Shown here: piece by piece, positions 26,925 through 34,634 of the stretch
How positions within the stretch are numbered: the first letter of the stretch is position 1
Layout of the letters: each line of letters begins with the position of its first letter
Source: Psychromonas sp030397575
Lineage (GTDB): Bacteria > Pseudomonadota > Gammaproteobacteria > Enterobacterales > Psychromonadaceae
NCBI RefSeq assembly: GCF_046250175.1
Contig: NZ_CP176468.1
Direction: 5' to 3' (one strand)
DNA length: 64,000 nt
Notes under the pieces: model-generated
Databases searched by the model: none
Seen by the model: only the letters and a program-made list of their open reading frames with translations
What the model was told of the DNA's origin: nothing
Translations under genes and position numbers: made by a program

Positions 26925-28763
26925 TTATTTAAGTTTAGTGATATCTCGTACAGCACCTTTATCGGCAGAAGTTGCCATTGATGCATATACTTGTAATGCC
27001 ACTGAAATAGGGCGGATACGGTTGGCTGGCTTCCAACCAATTGCATCTTGTTTTGCACGACGCTCTGCTAAGACTTCATCAGATACTTTTAAGTCCATCG
27101 CACGTGTTGGAATATTAATATCAATGATATCGCCGTTTTCGATTAGACCGATTAAACCACCGGCAGCCGCTTCAGGTGAAACGTGACCGATTGATAATCC
27201 AGATGTACCACCAGAGAAACGACCATCGGTAATTAATGCACACTCTTTACCAAGACCAATTGATTTCAGGTAACTGGTTGGGTAAAGCATCTCTTGCATA
27301 CCTGGGCCACCTTGTGGACCTTCGTAACGAATAACAACTACATCACCAGAAACTACTTTGCCACCTAAGATTGCAGCTACTGCGTCATCTTGGCTTTCGT
27401 ATACTTTTGCAGGACCTGTGAATGTTAGGTTATCGTCATCAACACCCGCGGTTTTAACCACTGCGCCATCAACTGCCATATTACCAAATAATACTGCTAA
27501 GCCACCTTCAGTGCTGAAGGCATTGTCGATTGAACGAACACAACCTTCAACACGGTCATTGTCTACTGTATCCCAGCGGCATGACTGACTGAATGCTTTT
27601 ACGGTACGGATACCAGCAGGGCCAGCTCGGTAGAAGTCGATCACTGCTTGGTCTTTGGTCTGCATAATATCGTACTGTGCTAACTGCTCACGCATCGTCA
27701 TGTTTAAGATGGTTGGAGTATCGCCATTTAATAAACCTGCACGATCTAGTTCACCTAAAATAGCCATTACACCACCTGCACGATGCACATCTTCCATATG
27801 GTATTTAGGTGTAGAAGGCGCTACTTTACATAGTTGAGGAATACGGCGAGACATCTCATCCATATCGGCTACAGTAAAGTCTAATTCAGCTTCTTGAGCA
27901 CAGGCTAAAAGATGCAGGATAGTATTAGTAGAACCACCCATTGCAATATCTAACGCCATTGCATTTTCAAAAGCGGCACGGTTAGCAATTGAACGCGGTA
28001 ATACTGAGTAATCGTCTTCTTGGTAGTGACGTTTAGCGATATCAACAATACGAGTACCTGCATCTAAGAATAGTTGCTCACGGTCGGCGTGTGTTGCTAA
28101 CATTGAACCATTACCTGGTAATGATAAACCTAAGGCTTCAGTTAGACAGTTCATAGAGTTAGCAGTGAACATACCTGAACATGAACCACAAGTAGGACAA
28201 GCACTACGCTCAACTTTTTCAACATCTTCATCAGATACTGTTTTATCGGCACCCATTACCATAGCATCAACTAAATCTAGTTTGATAATTTGCTCAGAAA
28301 GCTTAGTTTTACCTGCTTCCATTGGACCACCCGATACCATAATCACTGGGATATTTAAGCGTAATGCCGCCATTAACATTCCCGGTGTGATTTTGTCACA
28401 GTTAGAGATACAAACAATCGCATCAGCACAGTGAGCATTTACCATGTATTCAATTGAATCTGCAATTAAATCACGTGAAGGTAAGCTGTAAAGCATGCCA
28501 GAGTGGCCCATTGCAATACCATCATCAACAGCGATAGTATTAAATTCTTTAGCAATACCGCCAGCTGCTTCAACAGCACCTGCTACAAGTTGCCCCATAT
28601 CTTTCAGGTGAACGTGGCCAGGTACAAACTGTGTAAATGAGTTTGAAATTGCGATGATTGGCTTACCGAAGTCATCATCTTTTACGCCAGTTGCGCGCCA
28701 TAGTGCACGTGCACCAGCCATATTACGGCCATGTGTTGAGGTTTTCGAACGATAATCTGGCAT
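26925..28763 (-). CDS. ilvD: Dihydroxyacid dehydratase
   Basis: The 612-residue protein matches IlvD: RSKTSTHGRNMAGARALWRA at the start, ISNCDKITPGML with a cluster Cys, ACPTCGSCSGMFTANSMNCL with further cluster Cys, and GRFSGGTSGLSIGHVSPEAA near the C-terminus. It dehydrates the dihydroxyacid precursors of valine and isoleucine using an iron-sulfur cluster. The open frame begins at 28826, but ATG 28763 has GGA upstream and matches the family start. Downstream of ilvM in a probable ilvG-ilvM-ilvD operon, with a small hairpin around ACCCTTAAGGGT (28839-28850) in the gap. Confidence 0.97.
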   Translation of the reverse strand: MPDYRSKTSTHGRNMAGARALWRATGVKDDDFGKPIIAISNSFTQFVPGHVHLKDMGQLVAGAVEAAGGIAKEFNTIAVDDGIAMGHSGMLYSLPSRDLIADSIEYMVNAHCADAIVCISNCDKITPGMLMAALRLNIPVIMVSGGPMEAGKTKLSEQIIKLDLVDAMVMGADKTVSDEDVEKVERSACPTCGSCSGMFTANSMNCLTEALGLSLPGNGSMLATHADREQLFLDAGTRIVDIAKRHYQEDDYSVLPRSIANRAAFENAMALDIAMGGSTNTILHLLACAQEAELDFTVADMDEMSRRIPQLCKVAPSTPKYHMEDVHRAGGVMAILGELDRAGLLNGDTPTILNMTMREQLAQYDIMQTKDQAVIDFYRAGPAGIRTVKAFSQSCRWDTVDNDRVEGCVRSIDNAFSTEGGLAVLFGNMAVDGAVVKTAGVDDDNLTFTGPAKVYESQDDAVAAILGGKVVSGDVVVIRYEGPQGGPGMQEMLYPTSYLKSIGLGKECALITDGRFSGGTSGLSIGHVSPEAAAGGLIGLIENGDIIDINIPTRAMDLKVSDEVLAERRAKQDAIGWKPANRIRPISVALQVYASMATSADKGAVRDITKLK

Positions 28764-28862
28764 GTTAATTTCCTTAAACTGCTTTGCTGGCCAACTCAAT
28801 GGGCCTTGATAGTAATAGTAGTGCAAGTAAAACAGATAACCCTTAAGGGTACAATCTGCAAT

Positions 28863-29114
28863 TTATGCGCTTGCTTTAATATTTCCGCTTGATGCTAATA
28901 GAGTGACCGTTAATATACCAATCACTTTATCAAGTTGTTTAGTAAGTAGTGTTATTTCACGGTCACTACTAACGGTTAATTCAATATGTGTAAGTTGTTG
29001 TTCTATAGTTGCATTGATGCTTACAATGGAGAAACCGCGGTGACGACAAACACGCAATAGGCGCTCTAAAAACTCTGGGCTATGCTTAGCTTCAATTGTT
29101 AATGTGTTATTCAT
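28863..29114 (-). CDS. ilvM: Acetolactate synthase II small (regulatory) subunit
   Basis: The 83-residue protein is a single ACT-like domain, the IlvM size: HSPEFLERLLRVCRHRGFSIVSINA followed by THIELTVSSDREITLLTKQL (shown in parts). It stabilises and activates the IlvG catalytic subunit. The start overlaps the ilvG stop by four bases (ATGA), typical of this pair. Confidence 0.93.
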   Translation of the reverse strand: MNNTLTIEAKHSPEFLERLLRVCRHRGFSIVSINATIEQQLTHIELTVSSDREITLLTKQLDKVIGILTVTLLASSGNIKASA

Positions 29115-30757
29115 CCTACGCTCTCCATCATTTGATCATTTGCTGCACCTGGTGGAACTAATGGCCATACATTTTCTTCTTCAGAGATAGATACATGTAA
29201 TAAGTAAGGGCCATCGCTATTTAATAAACGTTGTAATGCTTGCTCTATTTGAGATTTTACAACAATGGTTTCACCTGGAATATCAAAGGCACTAGCTAGT
29301 GTCACAAAATCTGGATTATCAGTTAAAATAGTTTCACTGAAACGACCATTAAAGAACAACTCTTGCCATTGTCTTACCATGCCTAAGCGTTGGTTATCAA
29401 TGAGTAGTATTTTTACTGGTAACTGTTTACGTTTAATAGTACCTAATTCTTGTATGTTCATCATAAAGGAACCATCACCCGATACTGCGATCACCGTATC
29501 ATTTGGACGTGCTACCTGTGCACCAACAGCTGCTGGTACACCAAAGCCCATAGTACCAAGACCAGAGCTAGAAATATGGTTTTCCGGGCGATCTACAAAC
29601 ATGTGTTGCGCTACCCACATTTGATGTTGACCTACATCACTACAAATCACCGTATCTGCAGGCATAGTTTCAGCTAATTGGCGTAATAAAGCCGGCGCAA
29701 AAATCGGCTCACCTGGATGATCATAACGATTAGCGTGCGTGACTTTCATTTCGCTAATATGTTGTTGCCATTGTTCAATACTAGGTTGTACAGTGATTGC
29801 GGGTAGTACTTGTTTAAGATCATCTGTCATAGAGATGGTGACTTGGCGTAATTTATCTATTTCAGCTGCATCCACGTCGAGATGAATAACTTTAGCATGT
29901 GGTGCGAATTCATCTAGTTTACCTGTTACACGGTCATCAAATCGTGCACCCACAGCGATTAACAAATCACATTCTTGAATCGCTAAATTAGAGGCTTTAC
30001 TGCCATGCATACCCACCATACCCATGAAATAAGTTGAGTCATGTTGAATACAACCAATTGCTTTTAGCGTACATACGCTCGGAATCTGAGTTTGCTCAAT
30101 GAAAGTGCGTAATTCAGATACTGCTTTTGCCATTCCGACACCACCACCTACATAAAGTAATGGTTTTTTAGCTTCACTAATTAATAGTTTGCTATGTGAT
30201 ATTAAGTTTTGATCCAGTGGTTTCTGTGTATCTGCTAATTGTGCCAAGGCATAGGCGACACTTGGGCCGACTTGGATATCTTTGGGAATATCAATCAATA
30301 CAGGGCCTGGGCGTCCGCTGGTGGCGATTTCGAAAGCCTGCTCAATAATTGGACCTAATTGCTCTGCAGTTTCCACCATAAAACTATGCTTTGTACATGC
30401 TAGCGATAAACCTAATACATCGACTTCTTGGAAAGCATCAGTACCAATTAAATGGGTTGGCACTTGACCAGTAATAGCCACGATAGGAATAGAATCTAAT
30501 AAGGCATCTGCTAAACCAGTTATTAAGTTAGTGGCACCTGGACCTGAGGTCGCAATACATACGCCCACTTTACCCGTAGAGCGTGCATAACCGATCGCTG
30601 CCATTGCAGCACCTTGTTCATGACGGCATAAAAGATGATCAACGCCACCATCAAATAGTGCATCGTAGAGTGGCATGATAGCACCACCTGGGTAACCAAA
30701 TACCTGTGTTACATTTTGCTCTTTGAGAGCGTGAACAACAAAGTTTGCACCATTCAT
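29111..30757 (-). CDS. ilvG: Acetolactate synthase II large subunit
   Basis: The 548-residue thiamine diphosphate enzyme has the FGYPGGAIMPLYDAL N-terminus with catalytic Glu in CRHEQGAAMAA, a central FAD-binding domain (GMVGMHGSKASNLA) and the cofactor motif GDGSFMMNIQELGTI. It makes acetolactate or acetohydroxybutyrate, the first common step of branched-chain amino acid synthesis. The reading frame is intact, unlike the known E. coli K-12 allele. AGGA precedes the ATG. No ilvE or ilvA is attached to this operon within the window. Confidence 0.97.
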   Translation of the reverse strand: MNGANFVVHALKEQNVTQVFGYPGGAIMPLYDALFDGGVDHLLCRHEQGAAMAAIGYARSTGKVGVCIATSGPGATNLITGLADALLDSIPIVAITGQVPTHLIGTDAFQEVDVLGLSLACTKHSFMVETAEQLGPIIEQAFEIATSGRPGPVLIDIPKDIQVGPSVAYALAQLADTQKPLDQNLISHSKLLISEAKKPLLYVGGGVGMAKAVSELRTFIEQTQIPSVCTLKAIGCIQHDSTYFMGMVGMHGSKASNLAIQECDLLIAVGARFDDRVTGKLDEFAPHAKVIHLDVDAAEIDKLRQVTISMTDDLKQVLPAITVQPSIEQWQQHISEMKVTHANRYDHPGEPIFAPALLRQLAETMPADTVICSDVGQHQMWVAQHMFVDRPENHISSSGLGTMGFGVPAAVGAQVARPNDTVIAVSGDGSFMMNIQELGTIKRKQLPVKILLIDNQRLGMVRQWQELFFNGRFSETILTDNPDFVTLASAFDIPGETIVVKSQIEQALQRLLNSDGPYLLHVSISEEENVWPLVPPGAANDQMMESVG

Positions 30758-31120
30758 GGGGTTTTCCTGAATTTAATGATGGTTAATCAATCTGTTTTTA
30801 ATGCGTTGAAGATTGATTTTAAAAAGGGTGGTCTTTATAGCAAAAAAGCGCTGTTCAAACAACTTTTGTTACATTTTTAAACAAATTATTGAGTAGGCAT
30901 TCACTTGAAAGTGATAGTGTTTGAGTCGTCATATTAAGCAGGTAATTTTAATTTTACACAGAAAAATAATTAAATTTAAATGAGCAAGTTAACATGGAAG
31001 ATTGTTCCCTTTATAACCTCTAGAACTCATTAGCCGATTAGCTTGATTAGTAAAACAGACCCGTCGTTTCTTGGGGTTAATATTAGCGTTGATAGAAGAA
31101 TTATAGGGATGAAACTAATA
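30758..31120. other. Leader and promoter region of ilvG
   Basis: About 360 bases separate ilvG from the hairpin after the next gene. It holds the ilv promoter and probably a regulatory leader; a candidate leader peptide is listed separately. No other gene is supported. Confidence 0.5.
30855..30932 (-). CDS. Candidate ilv leader peptide (25 aa)
   Basis: On the minus strand a 25-codon frame starts at ATG 30932 and ends at TGA 30857-30855, 97 bases before ilvG. The peptide has leucines in LSLSS, CLLNNLF and ends VTKVV, eight Leu/Val in all but no Ile. The stop codon falls within a weak hairpin that is followed by six T residues. Position and T-run fit a leader attenuator, but Leu/Val enrichment is modest and no strong ribosome site or antiterminator is seen. 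Confidence 0.3.
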   Translation of the reverse strand: MTTQTLSLSSECLLNNLFKNVTKVV

Positions 31121-31150
31121 AATAGAGACGGACTAGTATCAGCCTCTATT
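31121..31150 (-). terminator. Weak hairpin after the 31168-31638 gene
   Basis: AATAGAG (31121-31127) pairs with CTCTATT (31144-31150), 17 bases beyond the minus-strand stop. No long T-run. Confidence 0.4.
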
Positions 31151-31167
31151 TATGCTACTGCTTAGTG

Positions 31168-31638
31168 TTATCTGAATGCTTTTGTAGGTGTGTCAGTTTT
31201 ACTTTTTGTATATTCTGCGACAGTTAACTGTTCAAAGGCTAATGCAATCCAACTACTCATTAACATGTCATAATGCTGTTCAACACCACTACAAGCTACC
31301 ACTATGTTTCCGTACACAAATGATCCATAAAATAAGATATCACCATCTTGTAATGCAGAAGGGTGTTTAGATTGAATATCAACATTAGCACAACTGTTAC
31401 GCCAAGCTTGATGTGCTTTTTTTCTAGCTAATTCATCAAATTGGATTGTCCACTCTTTTGGAGAACCCAATGATTTTTCTACTAAAATAGCGCTATCAAA
31501 ATCAGACTCCCATGGTTTTAAGGTAGGATCCATAATCACAATATGTAATTCTTTTCTGTTGGTACGCTCAAATAATTTCAGTATTGCAGGGGTCACCAAG
31601 TCGATAGCATCTAATGCTATTTCTTTATTACTTCTCAT
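31168..31638 (-). CDS. Conserved hypothetical protein, 156 aa
   Basis: I do not recognise this protein with confidence. It has no signal peptide or membrane segment. ELARKKAHQAWRNS followed by GDILFYGSFVYGNIVVACSGVEQHYD loosely recalls the pattern of GlcG/HbpS-type (haem-degrading fold) domains, where an Ala/Lys helix precedes a glycine-rich strand pair. That is only a resemblance. It lies between ilvG and comM and is transcribed with ilvG's orientation, but 410 bases upstream of it. Confidence 0.65.
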   Translation of the reverse strand: MRSNKEIALDAIDLVTPAILKLFERTNRKELHIVIMDPTLKPWESDFDSAILVEKSLGSPKEWTIQFDELARKKAHQAWRNSCANVDIQSKHPSALQDGDILFYGSFVYGNIVVACSGVEQHYDMLMSSWIALAFEQLTVAEYTKSKTDTPTKAFR

Positions 31639-31938
31639 TCATCATTTCCTTACTCTGTTGAGCATTAGTGGTTATATAAATGATTAACATACCTTGATCA
31701 TTTAACCTTTTAAGTTGTCATACCATACTATTTAAAAATAAAAAATACCGTGAAGAGTCACTCACTTTAATTACCAGAAAAATGATAAACCGGATTTGTT
31801 TGTGACTTTAAATTTTGTATTACAGATCTAATTATTGCCTTTGATTATGTGTTTCTAGACACACTATTTTGCTGAATAACTTTTGACACCTATACTTAAA
31901 GGCACATTCAAAACGGATAGCTGGTAAAGGGAGTTAAG
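31639..31938. other. Divergent promoter region before comM
   Basis: About 300 bases between the hypothetical gene and comM. An imperfectly placed 8-bp inverted repeat TAAATGAT / ATCATTTA (31677-31684, 31697-31704) could be a regulator site for the hypothetical gene. Nothing else recognised. Confidence 0.35.
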
Positions 31939-33453
31939 ATGGCATTAGCGAGGTTAGTATGTCGTTCTATTTCGGGAGTAGATGCTCCTGAAGTAGAGGT
32001 TGAAGTCCACCTTGGTACTGGGTTACCTGCTTTTTCATTAGTTGGATTACCTGAAACGTCAGTCAAAGAAGCAAAAGACCGAGTACGTAGTGCTATTTTA
32101 AATAGTAATTACAAATTTCCGAGCAAGCGGATCACGGTGAACCTCGCTCCTGCTAACTTACCTAAAGAGGGGGGACGTTTTGATTTAGCCATTGCTTTGG
32201 GTATTTTACTCGCCTCAGAGCAATTAAAGTGTCCTGAAATTCTACAATTTGAGTGTTATGGAGAGTTATCATTATCGGGAGAGTTACGCCATGTCGATGG
32301 CATTATCCCTTGTGCATTAGCCGCAAAAGAGCAACAACGACAAGTCATTGTGTGTACAGAAAATGCCCATGAATGTGCATTAACGGGAGCGAATGGTGTT
32401 GTTGCTCATTGTTTAGTTGATGTCTGTGCCTATTTACAGCAACAGCTTACTTTGCCACCTGCTGAGCAAGATGTAACTACCAGCATCGAAGCTTCTTCTC
32501 TAGACTTCAGTGATGTTCTTGGTCAGGAGCAAGCCAAGAGAGTGTTGGAAGTTGCAGCTGTTGGGGCGCATAATTTACTCTTAATTGGTCCTCCTGGTAC
32601 TGGAAAAAGTATGTTAGCTGAACGTTTTATGACGTTGTTGCCTAACTTAGAGGAGCATCAAGCCTTACAAACTGCTGCTGTCTACTCGGTATGTGGCAAG
32701 CAACGGAGTGATTGGTTTTTACCACCGTACCGTGCTCCTCACCATAGTGCTTCGGCAGTGGCGCTGGTGGGCGGAGGAGGTAAACCCAAGCCGGGAGAAA
32801 TCTCATTATCGCATCATGGGGTGTTGTTTTTAGATGAATTAGCTGAATTTCCCCGACAAGTCTTAGATAGTCTTCGTCAGCCGATGGAAAACCATCAAGT
32901 TACTATTTCTCGTGCTGCAAACCAAGTAACTTTTCCTGCGCATTTTCAATTGATTGCAGCGATGAATCCTAGCCCTTGTGGACATATTTCAGGTAATTTA
33001 AGGCGCAGTACGCCAGATCAAATATTACGCTATTTAGGACGTTTATCAGGCCCTTTCTTAGATCGTTTTGCATTAGCTATTATGGTGCCGTTATTACCAA
33101 AAGGTTTATTAGCTGACTCACAACTAGGTGCAAAAAATAGAATAGAAACCAGTGCTGAAATCAAAGAGAGAGTATTAGCTGCTCGTCATATTCAGCTAAC
33201 ACGGCAAGGGAAATTAAATCATTATTTATCAAGTCAGGAAGTTAATCAATTTTGTGTATTAAGCAAAGAGGATGCTGTTTTTTTAGAGCAAGCGATTGAT
33301 AAAATGGGATTATCTATTCGTGCTTGGCATAGCTTACTAAAAGTGGCCAGGAGTATTGCTGATCTTCAACAACAAACTGATATATCTAAAGCCCACTTGT
33401 GCGAAGCATTAAACTATCGAGCAATGGATAGACTATTAAGTAGCTTCAACTAA
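31939..33453 (+). CDS. comM: ComM/YifB-family AAA+ ATPase
   Basis: The 504-residue protein has the N-terminal Lon-protease-like fold (GLPAFSLVGLPETSVKEAKDR, VNLAPANLPKEGGRFDLAIA in parts) and a magnesium-chelatase-type AAA+ domain with Walker A GPPGTGKS (about residues 216-223) and Walker B GVLFLDELAEF. ComM homologues are helicases that promote branch migration during natural transformation in Vibrio and other bacteria; in E. coli the gene is yifB, also next to ilv genes. Presence alone does not prove competence. Confidence 0.93.
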   Translation: MALARLVCRSISGVDAPEVEVEVHLGTGLPAFSLVGLPETSVKEAKDRVRSAILNSNYKFPSKRITVNLAPANLPKEGGRFDLAIALGILLASEQLKCPEILQFECYGELSLSGELRHVDGIIPCALAAKEQQRQVIVCTENAHECALTGANGVVAHCLVDVCAYLQQQLTLPPAEQDVTTSIEASSLDFSDVLGQEQAKRVLEVAAVGAHNLLLIGPPGTGKSMLAERFMTLLPNLEEHQALQTAAVYSVCGKQRSDWFLPPYRAPHHSASAVALVGGGGKPKPGEISLSHHGVLFLDELAEFPRQVLDSLRQPMENHQVTISRAANQVTFPAHFQLIAAMNPSPCGHISGNLRRSTPDQILRYLGRLSGPFLDRFALAIMVPLLPKGLLADSQLGAKNRIETSAEIKERVLAARHIQLTRQGKLNHYLSSQEVNQFCVLSKEDAVFLEQAIDKMGLSIRAWHSLLKVARSIADLQQQTDISKAHLCEALNYRAMDRLLSSFN

Positions 33454-33464
33454 GGTCGTTTAAG

Positions 33465-34361
33465 TTATAGAGGTAACCATGGAATTGGTGTCAATGTCTG
33501 TATGGAGTCTTCCGGCAATATAACGTTATCGATGGCGATAAGCTTGCGTTTATCCAAATGTAATTTGTCTATTTGTGCCTTGTGATACAGCTTTACGAGC
33601 TCAGATAATGCTCCCTTTTCTTTTAACCTAGTTAAGCCCAGAGTGATTCTTTGAGCAAGCTCTGGGTCACTCTCATGGACGAAAAAGAAAATTGGAAAAG
33701 GGTAATGAAATAATAGTGTATTCTCTATTTCAAAATTTAAATCAGCGTATTTTTCGTATTCATCAGTTACTTCATTAATACCACGAAGATAACAATCAAA
33801 ACGTTGCTTTTTTAATTGTTGAAATAATAAACTGTATTTATAAGAAGTACGTACATCTAAACCACTGCTTTTTAGAATGTGTGCATCAGGCCAGTCTTGA
33901 TGTTGACCTATGGTTAAGCGATTGTCTATAAATGCTTGTTTATTGTTGATGTTTGAAAATTTAGGTTGATCTCCTTTATTAATCAAACAAACGCGATAAC
34001 CTAATAACCCGTTTAACAGAGGGACTTTAACAGCAATTGCTCCCTTTTCTCTTTCTAGACTAGAAGCAAAGTGTGCTACATCTAAGACTCCCTCATACTT
34101 TATCGCTAACCGCTGTACAGCTCTTCCTTGTTCCATCTCTTTTGATGGGACAATTTCGTACTCCCCATATTCATGACGAGTTATATCCAAAGCTTTGATT
34201 AATATTGTGATAAAAATAGGATCAGGATGTTCAATAGTATGTTGCCATACGGTAATTCTTGTGTGTGCAAGAGAGGGATTTTGATCTGCATATATTGATG
34301 TAGATAAAATGGCTATTAATAAAAATAAAAAAGACTGAATTGTTGTTTGTAGAGAGAACAT
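33465..34361 (-). CDS. Secreted periplasmic solute-binding-like protein, function unknown
   Basis: The 298-residue protein has a signal peptide ending SIYA-DQ (about residue 25). The mature part resembles extracellular solute-binding family 3 or ABC-type substrate-binding folds: paired segments about KYEGVLDVAHFASSLEREKGAIAVKVP, then FDCYLRGINEVTDEYEKYADL and a C-terminal helix. No transporter genes are adjacent; such orphan proteins in marine Gammaproteobacteria are often annotated only as transporter substrate-binding domain proteins. Convergent with comM with an 11-base gap. Confidence 0.7.
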   Translation of the reverse strand: MFSLQTTIQSFLFLLIAILSTSIYADQNPSLAHTRITVWQHTIEHPDPIFITILIKALDITRHEYGEYEIVPSKEMEQGRAVQRLAIKYEGVLDVAHFASSLEREKGAIAVKVPLLNGLLGYRVCLINKGDQPKFSNINNKQAFIDNRLTIGQHQDWPDAHILKSSGLDVRTSYKYSLLFQQLKKQRFDCYLRGINEVTDEYEKYADLNFEIENTLLFHYPFPIFFFVHESDPELAQRITLGLTRLKEKGALSELVKLYHKAQIDKLHLDKRKLIAIDNVILPEDSIQTLTPIPWLPL

Positions 34362-34566
34362 ATTTTTTCATAAAAGCCAAAGAGGCTATTAGTGTAGATC
34401 ATTTTCACAAAGTTGCTAAAAATGTAAGCAGTTATTTTTAATTTTTATGAAGTAATCACGGTTTTTATCAGGAAACAAGAGTAAAGAGCTTCTAATTAAT
34501 TTTGAGCTTCATTTCAGATCAGTGAGTGGTAGGCGTTTTTACTATGCATGTTAAAAGCTGGATATG

Positions 34567-34591
34567 AAAAAGGGACTGTTAAACAGTCCCT
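34567..34591 (-). terminator. Terminator of valS
   Basis: On the minus strand AGGGACTGT and ACAGTCCCT form a 9-bp stem with a three-base loop followed by TTTTT, 44 bases after the valS stop. Confidence 0.9.
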
Positions 34592-34634
34592 CAAAAAGTT
34601 AAAGCGCATTAAGAAATTAAGCTAATCGATAGGG

